A DNA stretch of 64,000 nt from Rhinopithecus roxellana (Eukaryota > Chordata > Mammalia > Primates > Cercopithecidae). The position numbers and the translations under genes were made by a program. This document shows, in pieces, positions 1 to 12,682 of this stretch (its first letter is position 1; every line of letters starts with the position of its first letter). The DNA lies in NCBI RefSeq assembly GCF_007565055.1, contig NC_044553.1, forward strand, positions 44,443,420 through 44,507,419. The letters run 5' to 3'. Below the pieces are notes generated by a model, which did not search any database, was not told the origin of the DNA, and was given only the letters and a program-made list of their open reading frames with translations.

Positions 1-1735
1 TTTGATCATGTAGCATTGATTAGAGACTCTTTTTTTTTGTAAACTGATTTATATTTAGGTATCATAAGTGCATACCTCAGCTTCTCTGTTCCTCCTCCAG
101 AACAACTGAATAGTAACTTTTGCTTGTGGATGAAGGTCTAACTAGGGTGTATTAAATATCATTAGAGCAGTATAGTCAGTAACATTAAGTGAATGGTTCA
201 CCCAAATCTGCCCAGCTCAGTCACTGATTGGCTGTATAGCCGTAGACTAGTCAGTCCTTAGGATGTTTGGAGTGGGAAATTTGAAGTTCCTTTCAGGTCT
301 AAAATGCTATATACTTACAGTTTTAAAACTGATATGCTCAATAAATAACCAAAAACGAGTAGTGAGCATAGTTTTCTTCCTCCTGATGAAGAAGTGATGT
401 TTTTTAAGCACATGAGATTCTCCACTTGCTTCTGTAGACAGATTTAAAGATTGGGAAAAGTGGAATTTTGTAGCAGCAACAGTAGAATAATGCTTGGACA
501 TTGAGAATTCAAACATATACAAACACATAATTGTCTTCGGGGACCTCACTATCTTATATGAGAAACAGGCATTCAGGAAATTAATTATATTGCAGTGAAG
601 CAAGTAAGGGTGTGTACCAAGTGCTCTGGTGACATAGGGTAGGTAGAACTAACCCTACTATAGTGACTTCAGGAAGTGTTGACCTTTAAGTTGTGTCTGG
701 AAAGATGCGAGGCAGCTCATCTGTTAGAGAAGGGAGAGAATGAACCAGACAGGTAAAATGCATAGAGGTGTGAAAAAATAAACACATGTTGAGGTCACAT
801 CTAAAAGTACAGTGTTACTAGATTCTATACAAGTTGCAACCTTTGTAATTTTCCTATAGCAAACCCACTCTTCTACTCCTGAGATAGACTGAGTTGGGGA
901 ACACATGAAATCAGAACAGATATGAGAAGAGATAAGTTGTCATAGCAGTCTACCCTGGATAAACACCTCAACTATTCTGGCCAAGAGATAATGGAAGGCA
1001 TTTATAATTGTTAAAGTTTTATCTGGGAGTTTCCAAAGGCATGGGTGGTACTTTGGCTTTGCAGGGTGTTTTCCTTCCCTTTTAGGGTTCTTAAACCTCC
1101 CCTCCCATTCTCTAACTGCCAACTCTTGTCTTTGTTCTTTGCATGTACATCAGCTGTTTTTCATCTATATCAGATCTTTACTGAGATACAAAGTTCAAGG
1201 GAATTTTGAATCTCTGGGTGGGGATTTGGGGCAGGGTTTTTTCCTGGTAATTTGTGGGGGGGAAAAAAGGAAACATTTGTAATGTATTTGTTAGCATCCT
1301 TTACAGCCTCAGTGTCACTGTGTTAGTGGTGCAACACTTAATGTGTGAGGAACTTTGTTAACCATTACCCATATCCTAATCTTCAACCTTTTGCCAAACA
1401 ACTCTATAACTAATATTCCCTACTTACAAGTAAGAAAATTAAGACTCAAAAACATAAATTAACTTGCCAAAAATCACACATAGGGCCAAGATTACAACCT
1501 AACTTAATATCAAACACCATTTTATTTTTGAGTTTTAAAATCTGATTCTTTAATACCTTGGTTTATTCAGAAAATATCTTGCTTAGTATATTAAATTAAA
1601 ACAAATTTATTCTGTCAAGTATGTTTTTACTGATCAAATTTATTTTTATTTGGCTTTGTTGTTTAAGGACCTACAGTAGTAGAAAACCACAGACTTCCCA
1701 GTGAAGCATATAATGGATTTTATTTATCTGCCCTC

Positions 1736-1738
<3 letters not shown>
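1..1738. other. Intronic sequence, mostly unique
   Basis: AT-rich intron of TCF12. No exon with plausible splice sites and no Alu is seen. A MIR-like segment lies at about 1340-1530. The rest shows nothing recognisable. Confidence 0.6.
1340..1530 (+). repeat. MIR-like SINE remnant
   Basis: Degenerate match to the MIR core and tail: 'taagaaaattaagactcaaa', then 'ttaacttgccaaaaatcaca', the usual 'gaaactgaggctcagagagg...cttgcccaaggtcacaca' pattern much diverged. Confidence 0.5.
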
Positions 1739-1778
<40 letters not shown>

Positions 1779-2100
1779 AGATGGAGTCTTGCTCTGTCAC
1801 CCAGGCTGTAGTGCAGTGGCACGATCTCAGCTCACTGCAAGCTGCGCCTCCCAGGTTCACGCCATTCTCCTGCCTCGGCCTCCCGAGTAGCTGGGACTAC
1901 AGGCGCCCGCCACCACACCTGGCTAATTTTTTGTATTTTTAGTAGAGATGGGGTTTCACTGCGATAGCCAGGATGTATTTTTAGTAAAGATGGGGTTTCA
2001 CTGCGATAGCCAGGATGGTCTCGATCTCCTGACCTCGTGATCCACCCGCCTCAGCCTCCCGAAGTGCTGGGACTACAGGCGTGAGCCACTGTGCGCAGCC
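1739..2100 (-). mobile_element. AluY-like SINE, antisense, with internal 42-bp duplication
   Basis: Starts with a 39-base T run (A tail on the other strand), then 'gagatggagtcttgctctgt' through 'gagccactgtgcgcagcc'. The long uninterrupted tail suggests a young insertion. The segment 1933-1974 is repeated in tandem at 1975-2016 with one difference. Confidence 0.93.
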
Positions 2101-3127
2101 TGCCCTTAGCTTTTTATTTTATAACCTTGGAGAAGTTGCTTTTGTGAACCTCCAATTTCTATTTGTAAAAGGGGATGATAATTCCTATGGTAGATGTTAT
2201 TGTGAGAGTATTATGTACGTACTATATGTGTGGTGTATCCTAGATATTCAGTACATGTTTCTTCATTATTATAGCTAGTTCATACCACTACAGCCTGAAA
2301 TTTAAAGAAGTTTAGCATTTCATTTTTACCAAATTTGGATGAAAAGCAAACAAAAAAATTTGAAGATATAAAAAAGGATAAGTCTTATAGTGAAATAAAA
2401 AGTTTTCACGTTACCTCCACCTGTGTATATAATGTATGTGCCTGGCACCTAATGACTGCATGGTAAATTGTAGCAGCTCCTATTGTTGTTTAGCATTCAC
2501 TTGCAGAAAAACAATCTACGAAAGGAAAGAAAACTTGTTGAATCAAATCCGGCTGCCCCTAGAATTCATTCTAATTATTTTTGTTTTCTGAACTCTCAGG
2601 AGTCAGTGCTTTTTTTTTTTTTTTCCTTTTTTAAATCACTGATTGAACGTCTTTATGGCCCTCTGAAGCATTTCTCAGGTGGAGAAAAGTTTCTTTGCTC
2701 TTTATTCTTTATTTCTTAAGTTGGTGTTAGTATTTCCAAACATAGCTCATTTTCTTTTATATGCTACAGTAGATAATAGAATTCTGAAGAAGCAAGATAT
2801 ATCAGAACAAGTCTTTCCAAAATGTAAGTAAATACCTAGAGAGATTTGAAATGCCTTCCTAGACCTAAATACCTAAAGTTGTATTCTTGTTCTAGAGCAT
2901 TTGAAAATACCTTTTTCGTATCAAATATTAACTCTGCATCAAAACGACATGTCTTATAAGTTTTGAATATAACTTGTTTGCAGTCCCATAAATAGCCTGA
3001 TGAATGATTATTTGTTTCTTAATCGAGTGTCATTGTTTTAAAGTGTGTATGTATATATTCCCACAAAAGCTGTTACCATCATTTCTTGGTTAAACTCTCA
3101 AAGTGTAATTTACTCCATCAAGAAAAA
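2101..3127. other. Intronic sequence without recognised feature
   Basis: Unique AT-rich intron. A T run at about 2610-2624 has no attached element. Nothing else recognised. Confidence 0.5.
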
Positions 3128-3358
3128 TATTTTGTCAGGGCACAGTGGCTGTAATCCCAAGACAGGAGGATCACTTGAGCCCAAAAGTTCAAGCTAGTGA
3201 GACCCTGTCACTGCAAAAAAATTAGCCAGATGTGATTGGCACCCCCTGTGGTTCTATCTACTTCGGAGGCTAAAGTGGGAGGATCACTTGAGCCCACCAT
3301 GTTCACTCCACTGCACTCCAGCCTGGGTGACAGAGGAAGACTCTGCCTGTAAATAAAA
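3128..3358 (+). mobile_element. Old degenerate Alu (AluJ-like), sense
   Basis: Diverged, with internal deletions: 'gggcacagtggctgtaatcc', 'ggaggatcacttgagccc' twice, 'ctgcactccagcctgggtga'. No clear poly(A) tail remains. Confidence 0.8.
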
Positions 3359-3512
3359 TTTTGCTAACTCTTCTCTACCACTATAAGGAACTTTATTGTT
3401 TCTGACATGAATCAAAGTAGCTTAGACTCTACTTTTTCTTGGTTTGATGCAGACAGGTACAAAGCTCATTGGCCCTTAAATTAGTCATTGACTATAATTT
3501 AGAAAGTGATGG

Positions 3513-3835
3513 GGCCAGGCATAGTGGCTCACATAATCCCAGCACTTTGGGAGGCCAAGGTGGGAGTATCCCTTGAATCTAGGAGTTTGAGACCAGCCTA
3601 GGACACATAGTGAGACTTTGTCTACACACACACACACACAAAAAAAAATACTTAAAAAATTGTCTAGGTATGGTGGCATGTGCCTGTAGTCTCAGCTACT
3701 TGGGAGGCTAAGGCAGGAGCATCTCTTGACCCTGAAAGAGTTCAAGGCTGCAGTGAGCTGTGATTTCACCACTGTACTCCAGCCTGGGTGACGGAGCCGA
3801 GAGTCTGTCTCAAAAAAAAAAAAAAAAAAAAAAAG
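3513..3835 (+). mobile_element. AluJ-like SINE, sense, with target-site duplication
   Basis: From 'ggccaggcatagtggctcac' to an A run of about 24 bases. The middle linker has gained a (CA)n run near 3624-3640. An 11-base direct repeat 'agaaagtgatg' flanks it at 3501-3511 and 3838-3848, the insertion duplication. Confidence 0.93.
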
Positions 3836-3944
3836 TGAGAAAGTGATGCCTTTCTTTCTCCTAAAGTTTTTATGGAATTTCATTTTTAGGGAATGGCTCT
3901 TTTTAAAAAAATGTGAATTTTTAGTCATTTGTTGTAGTAAACTT

Positions 3945-4252
3945 GGCCGGGCGCGGTGGCTCAAGCCTGTAATCCCAGCACTTTGGGAGGCCGAGACGGG
4001 CGGATCACGAGGTCAGGAGATCGAGACCATCCTGGCTAACACGGTGAAACCCCGTCTCTACTAAAAATACAAAAAAAAACTAGCCGGACGAGGTGGCGGG
4101 CGCCTGTAGTCCCAGCTACTCGGGAGGCTGAGGCAGGAGAATGGCGTGAACCCGGGAGGCGGAGCTTGCAGTGAGCTGAGATCCGGCCACCGCACTCCAG
4201 CCTGGGTGACAGTGCAAGACTCCGTCTCAAAAAAAAAAAAAAAAAAAAGAAA
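3945..4252 (+). mobile_element. AluY, Old World monkey type, sense
   Basis: Nearly consensus: 'ggccgggcgcggtggctcaa', 'gccgagacgggcggatcacg', 'gagatccggccaccgcactc', A tail. The head 'ggctcaagcc' and right-arm 'gatccggccac' are marks of cercopithecid AluY copies. Confidence 0.94.
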
Positions 4253-4683
4253 ATGTAGGGATACCTTTTGAGACAATTGGAAATATCCTGAGGTATTCCC
4301 AAACCATAAAGACTGCTAGACCATGTCTAATAATCTAGCATGCTCCTGTACATACTAGGTAGAATAAGAATATTCAAAAGAAAAAAAATACTAAATCCTG
4401 AGGGTGTCTAAACTGAAGATTTTTTTCTTAAATTGGAAAGAGATGACAAACAGAACGGATGGGTGGAAATGAATAATTATAAAACTATGGTTTAAGAGCT
4501 TGCTAGCCATCTGAACCAGTAAGAAAAAGGTCAAGAGTTAGAACTATAGAGAAACTGATAGCTCCAGTTTATCCATGAAAATAGTTAAGATGAGCAACAA
4601 GAAAAATACTGTGTGAGTAGAGTCCTATGGAAGTCACTAGGAAGTCAAGATAACAGAGTGTGTTTATAGGCAATTATCTGGCC

Positions 4684-4977
4684 CGGTCAGGTGCAGTGGC
4701 TCACACCTATAATCCCAAAACTTTAGGAGGCGGAGGCGGGCAGATCACTTGAGCCCAGGAGTTCGAGATCTGCCTAGCCAACGTAATGGAACCCCACCTC
4801 TATAAAGAAATACAAAGATTAGCTGGCATGGTGGTGTGTGCCTATAGTCCCAGGTACTCTTGAGAGAGAATTGCTTGAACCCTAGAGGTTGAGATTGCAG
4901 TGAGCCGGGATCACACCACTGCACTCCAGCCTGGTTGACAGAGTGAGACCCTGTCTTTAAAAAAATAAAAATAAACA
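4684..4977 (+). mobile_element. Alu SINE, sense, diverged
   Basis: 'ggtcaggtgcagtggctcac' to 'gagaccctgtctttaaaaaa'. The right arm has a small deletion near 4855 ('actcttgagagagaattg'). Confidence 0.88.
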
Positions 4978-5734
4978 ATGATCTAAGGCCCTTAAGACTA
5001 GGAAGAAATCTACTGATTCTGGAATAAATAGTATTTACGTGAAGTACCAGCTTTTGCTGAACTTCGTGAGTAAACACTCCAGATCTTGAACATGAATTAG
5101 AATAGATATTTGCTTAGTTCTTTGGGCAAGCAGCGTAGAGAACACACAACAACCGTATGTACTTAAGAGTTTCTTATTTCGGGCTGCTAGATAAGGTATC
5201 TCTATTTGAAGGCTACTATGATACAAAATTTTCAAAGTGGCTTATTCATTCTCTAACCTTACGGGTCAGACTTGCAGAAAAATCTTTGTATGTAAAGTAT
5301 ATAAATGGATTATCCAATAATCCATTCCAAACTTATATTCAGTTTAGTCATAAGTGATTTTTTTCATACATTAATAAGAAGTAGCCACTGTTTATGCTGA
5401 CAGTAACCACTGTTGAGAACAGTGTCAGAATTAATAGCCTTTAATGTGTAGTTCTAAGATGCTGATTTCTGTGAGAAGTCAGTAATGTCTTTGATGTAAT
5501 TTCAAACCAAAAAGCAAGAAGGAAAAGTAACTAGTGAGTGAGTCCTATGGATCCAATTGTTTGTACTGATAGCTGTATACAGTGATACTTCTTATTTGTT
5601 ATTTTCTGACTTCTCTATTCTTTTTAAAAGAAGAACATGGCTACATTTTATTTACAGGTAGCTTTTAAGGTTTATTGAACTCTTTGGCTGCTGGTAAGGT
5701 CTTTGAGACCTCACAAACCAGATCTAGGATAAAG

Positions 5735-5793
<59 letters not shown>

Positions 5794-6455
5794 TCATATG
5801 ATTTTTAAAGGATATATGGATGGTTGAATTATATAAATGCTTTTAGAGTTTAAGGCCACTCACAGGGTCTTCAGCATTAGTAGAACCGTGACATTTTTTT
5901 AAATTTTTACCTAATATGATTAAGGATTTTTTTTCAAGTATGAAAAAGAAGGATTAGATTAAGAAATTCACATTTTTATCACCAGGGGTGCTTGGGGCTC
6001 TAGATTTCTAAGTTAGGAAAGGCATTTACATTCTAAGTAATTTGCTTACATGAAATTTACTTTCACTAATACTCCCTTTGTAATGATTTGGCTTTGAAAA
6101 GTTATTTGTTGTACTTATATCTTATTTCAAGGACTATAATGTATGTTGTATAGCTACATTTGTTGCTAAACTTCTAAGCATTTTAAAAACATTGCTAGTC
6201 TCAGGATGGTTTCTAATTACTCTGTTATGTTTATATTCATTTAATTGACTTCAAAGACATTTTAAAGTACTGACCATTCAAAGGTTTTCTCTTTTTATTA
6301 TCTATAATTGTTTAATACCTAATCCAGTATCTGTAATGTGCCAATATTTTATCAGTTTTTGAAAATAATTGGTTCTAGAAATTATGTTTTATGCCAAATT
6401 TGCTAGAACCAACTTATATCTTAGCCTGAATTTCTACTTTTTCCTCAATGCGCTA
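4978..6455. other. Intronic sequence with a GT microsatellite
   Basis: Unique intron apart from the (GT)n run at 5737-5790. No splice-bounded coding segment seen. Confidence 0.5.
5737..5790. repeat. (GT)27 microsatellite
   Basis: Perfect GT dinucleotide run of 54 bases, no interruption. Confidence 0.98.
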
Positions 6456-6682
6456 GACCAGGGGTCAGCAAACTTTCTATAAAGGGGGTATGTTGTAGAT
6501 ATATTTGGTTTTGTGGGCCAGTTGTCTCTGATGCAGCTACTAAACTTTGCTGTTGTAGCACAAGAGCAGCCACAAATGATACATAATACATGGGCATAGC
6601 TGTATTACAGTAAAACTTTATTTATGAAAATAGATGGTGAGCCACTTTTGGCCCACAAACCAAAGTTTGCCAACCTGCACTA
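6456..6682 (+). mobile_element. hAT-type non-autonomous DNA transposon remnant (MER1 group)
   Basis: Left end 'caggggtcagcaaactttct', right end 'aaagtttgccaacctgcac', imperfect inverted termini. Internal 'ttttgtgggccagttgtctc' and 'gtaaaactttatttatgaaa' match the common primate element of this group. Exact subfamily not assigned. A second copy of the same family is at 57808. Confidence 0.75.
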
Positions 6683-6799
6683 GATTTAAAGGAAAGGTAA
6701 ATGTAGTTCCAGTGAAAAACAGACCTAAAGAGTTAAAAATAAAATTAAATACTTCTTAGGCCTGTTCCTCAGTTTTATTAAGATTCACTACTTTATATT

Positions 6800-7113
6800 C
6801 TTTTTTTTCTTTTTTCTTTTTTTTTTTTTTTCTGAGGCAGAGTCTCGCTCTGTTACCCAGGCTGGAATGCAGTGGCACGATCTTAGCTCACTGCATCCTC
6901 CACCTCCTGGGTTCAAGTGATTTTCTGGCCTCAGCCTCCCAAGTAGCCAGGACTACAGGTGTGCACCACCATGCCTGGCTAATTTTTGCATTTATAGTAG
7001 AGAAGGGGTTTCACTATGTTGGCCAGGCTGGTCTCGAACTCCTGACCTAGTGATCTGCCTGCCTCGGCCTCCCAAAGTATTGGGATTACAGGCATAAGCC
7101 ATCACAACCGGCC
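6800..7113 (-). mobile_element. Alu SINE, antisense
   Basis: T-rich tail with C interruptions, then 'gaggcagagtctcgctctgt' through 'aagccatcacaaccggcc'. Confidence 0.92.
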
Positions 7114-7499
7114 TCATTATCTTGTATTCTTTAGTCCCTTAAGACCTTGGGCCAGAGTTTATTGTATTGACAGATACTTTCCAGCACTATTATTTGCCTT
7201 ACTCTAAAATATTCCTAGGTAGAATAATGGTAGAGCCTCAATTTATACAGTGGGTGCTACAGTGTCATAACTTTTCTCGGGTTTAAGTGTCGTGTTTATG
7301 CAGGACATCAAAAGCAACCCATGTATAGAAGTATTAATAAATGCTTATTTGAAACAATTAGATTTAAATTCAAATAGTTTGTATTTAAATAATTTGACTA
7401 ATATAAACAGTCCTACTAAAATTTTTAACTTAAACTTAAGATATACTTGTGCCAATCTCCATCTTTTTTCCTGTTCCAACTTTCTGATAGAACCTAAAG

Positions 7500-7785
7500 C
7501 TGGGCCATGTGCCCAGCAGTTTGGGAGGCCAAGATGGGAGGAGTGCTTGAGCATAGAAGTTCAAGACCAGCTTAGGCAACATAGCAAGACCCTGTCTCTA
7601 CAGAAAAAAAAAAGAAAAAAGAAAAAAAAAATTGATCGTGGTGGTGTGTGCCTGTGGTACTAGGTACTCAGGAGGGTAAGGTTGGAAGGATGGCTTCAGC
7701 CTGGGAGGTTCAGGCTATAGTGAGCTGGGATCATGCCACTACACTCCAACCTGGGTGACAGAACAAGACCTTGACCCAAAAAACT
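7500..7785 (+). mobile_element. AluJ-like SINE, sense, diverged
   Basis: 'gggccatgtgcccagcagtt', 'gaggccaagatgggaggagt', an A-rich linker at 7602-7630, 'tacactccaacctgggtgac'. Confidence 0.85.
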
Positions 7786-8060
7786 AAAATCAGAAGAACC
7801 TAAAGTTAAAGATAGTTGCTGGCACCTTGAGAATCGGTTCCAACCCAAGTATGACTGTGAAACCAATTCTTTTGAATCATGTGACATGTTTCTGATCTAA
7901 ACATAAAAGCTTAATAGAAAAATTAAGAATATCTTCCATTCCTAGAAAATTCATTTTTTCAATGTTAATCCCTATGAAATCTAAGTAAATTTTATGTGGT
8001 TCTTAAATAGTTCCCTTTTTTTGCTTTTATGAGGCTAGTATTAATAATAAACAATAAATA

Positions 8061-8369
8061 GGCCAGGTGTAGTGGCCCACGCCTGTAATCCCAGTACTTT
8101 GGGAGGCCAAGGCAGGTGGATGACTTAAGGTCAGGAGTTCCAGACCAGCCTGACCAACATGGTGAAACCCCGTCTCTACTAAAAACACAAAAATTAGCCG
8201 GGCATGGTGGGGCATGCCTGTAATCCCAGCTACTTGTTAGGTTGAGGCGGGAGAATCACTTGAACCCAGGAGGTGGAGGTTGCAGTGAGCCGAGATAAAG
8301 ATCACACCATTGCACTCTAGCCTGGGCAACAAGAGTGAAACTCCGTCTCAAAAAACAACAAAAATAATA
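8061..8369 (+). mobile_element. AluS-like SINE, sense
   Basis: 'ggccaggtgtagtggcccac' through 'gtgaaactccgtctcaaaaa' with an A-rich tail containing 'caacaaaaataataa'. Confidence 0.92.
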
Positions 8370-8692
8370 AGTAAGAATGTCTACTTCAAGTTTTCTGACT
8401 TGAGCTTGTTAGTGTTTTAAACTGTCAAACTCATCATTATTTGAAATCATGGTTTTCAGTATCTTTTCCAGTAACACAAAAGATATTTTAAAATTTCAAA
8501 AATCAGTAACTTAAATGAGAATTAGAAAACTTCTTTGCTACTAGTATGGGCTCCATCTGGTAGACTCCCAGTGAGGAGAATATGAATACCTTCTGTCAAA
8601 ATCAGCAAATATATACGAAGTCTTTATTGTGAATGAAGAACTACTTTAGGGATTTAAATATGAATAAAATATGGACCCTGTCTTCAAGATTC

Positions 8693-8992
8693 TTTTTTTT
8701 TTTTTTTTTTTAAGACGGAGTCTTGCTCAGTTGCCCAGGCTGAAGTACAGTGGTGCGATCTTGGCTCACTGCAACCTCCACCTCCCGGGTTCAAGCAGAT
8801 CTCTGCCTCAGCCTCCCAAGTAGCTGGGATTGCAGGCATCCGCCACCACACCTGGCTAATTTTTTTGTATTTTTAGTAGAGATGGGGTTTTACCATCTTG
8901 GCCAGGCTGATCTTGAACTCCTGACCTCGTGATCCACCCGCCTCAGCCTCCCAAAACGGTAGGATTACAGTCGTGAGCCACCGCACCTGGCC
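8693..8992 (-). mobile_element. AluS-like SINE, antisense
   Basis: T run at 8693-8711, then 'aagacggagtcttgctcagt' to 'gagccaccgcacctggcc'. First of three antisense Alu copies in 1 kb. Confidence 0.92.
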
Positions 8993-9040
8993 AGAATTCT
9001 TATAGTCAAAAGATAACCTTGATCTTTGGAAAAACATCCT

Positions 9041-9363
9041 GGTTTTTTTTTTTTTTTTTTGGTTTTTTGTTTTGTTTTGTTTTGAGACAGTCTCACTCTG
9101 TCACCCAGGCTGGAGTGTGGTGGCACAGTCTTGGCTCACTGCAACCTCCACCTCCTGGACTCAAGTGATCCTCCCACCTCAGCCTCCCAAGTAGCTGGAA
9201 CTACAGGCAAGGGCCACCACAACTGGCTAATTTTTGTATTTTTTGTAAAAACAGGGTTTCACCTTGTTGCCCAGGGAGGTCTCAAACTCCTGGACTCAAG
9301 CGATCTACCCACCTTGGCCTCCCAAAGTTCTGGGACTACATGTGTGAGCCACTGCGCCCAGCC
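9041..9363 (-). mobile_element. Alu SINE, antisense
   Basis: T run then 'gttttgttttgttttgagac', 'tgtcacccaggctggagtgt', ending 'gagccactgcgcccagcc'. Confidence 0.92.
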
Positions 9364-9384
9364 TGGAAAGAAAGAACTTAAAAA

Positions 9385-9690
9385 AATTTTTTTTTGTTTT
9401 GAAACAGGGATTGAATCTGTGGCCCAGGCTGGAGTACGGTGGTGCCATCATAGCTCACTGTGGCCTCAAACTGCTGGGCTCAAGCAGAGAGGCAATCCTC
9501 CCACCTCAGCCTCCTGAGTAACTGAGACTACAGGCACATGCCACTACACCCGGCTACATTTTCTATTTTTTGTAGAGAAGAGGTTTTGCTGTGTTGCCAG
9601 GGTTGGTCTCAAACTCCTGGCCTCAAGTGATCCTCCCATCTTGGCCTCCCAAAGTGCTGGGATTACAGGCGTGAGTCACTGTGTCCAGCC
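9385..9690 (-). mobile_element. AluJ-like SINE, antisense
   Basis: 'tttttttgttttgaaacagg' then 'catcatagctcactgtggcc', an old-type signature, ending 'gagtcactgtgtccagcc'. Confidence 0.9.
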
Positions 9691-10258
9691 CAAAATGTTT
9701 CTTATTGCATAATTGTTCTTCAGGCACATGATGTAGTATTTAGGAAATACTTTTTGAATTAAAGGGATAAAAATAAGGACTACGAGGCCATTATTTTATG
9801 TATCTATAATAGGAAACATCACCTGTTAATGACTTCCTGCTCTAAGCTGTACTTTTTAACTTCTCCTCTGATTGTTCAAACCTTCAATAAGTTAACTGGC
9901 TTTCTTTGTAAAAGAAACTGAATTATTTGTCCCATTTCTCCCCTCAATTATGCAGTTAATTCCTAGTTGTCAAAATAGGAGTATTTTACCAAAACCAAAA
10001 CAAAAAGCAGGAAAATTACAGGTAATTCAGCCATGAGCATTAATTCTACTTTGTTTTAGGAGGACCTAATTAAAAATATAGGGCCATGGTCCTCACGTGA
10101 AAGAAAAGTATGGAAAACAACAATACAGGAATTCTTTTTCTAAAGAAAGTAAGTTATGATTTTATTGACATAAATTTAAAACAGAGAGAGTCTTATATAA
10201 TATTTATCTTACTACAATTCTCTTCAAGAATTTAACCATTTGTGGTCACCTATGTTGC
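9691..10258. other. Intronic sequence without recognised feature
   Basis: Unique AT-rich intron; nothing recognised. Confidence 0.5.
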
Positions 10259-10259
10259 T

Positions 10260-10920
10260 ATCATCTTTGTCTAAACCACCTTTACCTCTTTCTTAAATTA
10301 TGGCAACAGCTTTACAACTGTTCTCCCAGTTTTATTTTTTTATTTTTTTTATTTTTTTAACACAGGAACATCCTTTTAAAATCTAGGTCAGGTCATATAC
10401 TCCTCTGCTTAAAATCCTCCAGACGCTTCCCTTATTGTAAAACCAACATCTTTAAAATGGCTTACAAGATACCTGCCACCTCTCAGACTTTGTCTTCTAC
10501 AACTCTGCCCTTCCCTCACTTCACTCGAGCCATACTCTCCTTTTTACTGCTTCTTAAAGATGTCAAGCACACTTCTACTTCAGGGCCTTTGCATTTGCAG
10601 TTCTCTCTCATGGAACACACTTTCCCTAGTGTCCAAATGACTGGTTTTCTCTTTGATCTCATATCACTCTGTCAATGAAGATCTTTTGCGACCATCCTAT
10701 ATAAAAGGGCAACATACCCCTAGTACCTCCTCATTCTTTACCTGATGTATTTTTCTCTACAGTATTTTATACCATCTGATTTGCCCTAATTTGTTTATTC
10801 TTTATCTGTATTACCCAGGAGCAACATAATAAAGCAGGGATTTTATTTATGTTGAGTATTGCACCTTCAGCACAGAGGTGCATAACAGATATTTAATAAC
10901 TATTCGTTGAATAAGTGAAC
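10260..10920 (+). mobile_element. L2 LINE 3' region, sense
   Basis: Long collinear match to the L2 3' end as I know it: 'aaaatcctccagacgcttcc', 'aaaatggcttacaagatacc', 'tcagggcctttgcatttgca', ending 'ataactattcgttgaataa'. The small open frame at 10457-10678 falls inside it and is not a gene. Confidence 0.8.
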
Positions 10921-11978
10921 AAAGGCAAGTGATTACCAATACAGCCATAGCTCTTCTTTCTGGACCATGCTGAGCTGACTCAGAGAAGGTATAAGCTACA
11001 TGCTAGATAACCTGAATTACCTTCAGGAGAAAGATAACTACATAACTGTATATTTTAACTCACTGTATTATAAAACATATAACATGCTTAAACTTTGTAA
11101 ACACTTTTCGGGGAAGAAAAGAGAGAGCTCCAGTTTTTCATCAGAAAAATAAAAGTATTTTCAGCAGCAAAGAACACTGTAGTTATTTCTGTTTACATGG
11201 GCAGTGTGCCCCTTGGTTAGATTGGAATTATTAGATAAGAATTAGATTATTAGCTAGGAATTAGATTAGCGCTAGGAAGTCATGCATTTGTTTTCCGATG
11301 TGAGGTCTTAGCATTAGAAGATCATGTTCTTATATTCATATAATCTTTATTCCCATTTTAACAACAGTAACACAGTTTGAACCTTTTTTATATAACAACC
11401 ATTTCAGTCTGATATCACCAGTGTTATGGCAAGGAAGTGTCCTCAAGATCGCACACCTATAAAGTTACTGTAGTGTTGTCACCCATTTTTCACCTTTTGC
11501 TCCCTTACTTTATCCTGTAAACTTTCCAACCTACATATTCATTACAGCCATATTTGTGTGTCATAGTCCTGTTTACCGCTCTACTAAATTCTCCAGCCAA
11601 AAGGAGCAAAGAAACAAGTCATAGATGGGCACTGCATCTTTATTATAGAATAGTGCAGGAGCTGCAGCCCACTTACTTAAAATGAGCTCCCATATTGACT
11701 CCTTAACTCTGTGTTGCTTGCTAAAATTATAACAAGGCCATCTCTGGAGAGGATTATATATTATTTGAAGGGCATAGCCACAAATGTTTTGTTTTCCAGG
11801 TGATGCTATATTAAACATAAAATATCTGACTTGTAGATAAATTGCACATTATTGAGAAATCAAAATAGTTACTGAATAAATTAAACAATGACAAAGTTAG
11901 GTAAGACTTGTTATCAATCATAGGATGTCACTGCTTTTCTTTATTTTGTTTTACTATTTTGTTCAAGATAAAGTTGAT
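10921..11978. other. Intronic sequence without recognised feature
   Basis: Unique intron. A short imperfect repeat 'aattagattattagctagg' occurs around 11226-11275. Nothing else recognised. Confidence 0.45.
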
Positions 11979-11979
11979 A

Positions 11980-12125
11980 GGGCAGGGAGCAGTGGCTCAC
12001 GCTTCTAATGCCAGCACTTTGGGAGGCTGAGGTGAGAGGATTGCTTGAGCCCAAGAGTTCAAGAACAGGCTGGGCAACAAAGTGAGACCTTGTGTCAATT
12101 ACACTTTAAAAATAAAAATAAGAAA
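11980..12125 (+). mobile_element. Alu left-monomer fragment, sense
   Basis: 'ggcagggagcagtggctcac' to 'caacaaagtgagaccttgtg', then an A-rich tail. Only one monomer, so a free left monomer or a truncated Alu. Confidence 0.82.
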
Positions 12126-12365
12126 GACGATGGTTTTAAATGAACATATTACTAGGCAATGGAGTTATATATAACTAGCCTTTTAGATACTTCATTTGCT
12201 GGCATAAATATTATTAGAATACAAAGCTTTTGGACTCTTGTCTTAGAACTGAGAAGTTGTAATTATGTTTTCAGATTCCTTTTTTGGTTCATCCTTTCAT
12301 TTCATGTGAGGCTTTAGACTTTTAATTACACCTCTTGCAGATATGATTATAAAAATGCAATTTAA

Positions 12366-12682
12366 GGCTGGGCATGGTGGTCTATGCCTGTAATCTCAGC
12401 ACTTTGGGAGGGTGAGGCTGGCAGATCGCTTGAAGCCAGGAGTTCAAGATCAGCCTGGCCAACATGGCGAAACTCTGTCTCTATTAAAAATACAAAACTT
12501 AGCAGGGTGTGGTACCGCACGCCTGTAATCCTAGCTACTCTGGAGGCTTAGGCATGAGAATAGCTGGAGCCCGGGAGGTGGAGGTTGCAGTGAGCCAAGA
12601 TTGCACCAGTGCACTCCAGCCTGGGCAACAAAGCAAGACTTTGAGACACACACACACAGACACACACACACACACACACACA
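12366..12682 (+). mobile_element. Alu SINE, sense, tail turned into a CA repeat
   Basis: 'ggctgggcatggtggtctat' to 'caaagcaagactttgagac', followed by (CA)n with one G at 12642-12682, where an A tail would be expected. Confidence 0.9.

Noticed and set aside
5737..5790. GT run considered as Z-DNA regulatory element
   Set aside because: Could adopt Z-form in vitro, but nothing in the context supports a regulatory role; reported only as a microsatellite.
10457..10678. 73-codon + strand open frame
   Set aside because: Lies inside an L2 LINE 3' region.
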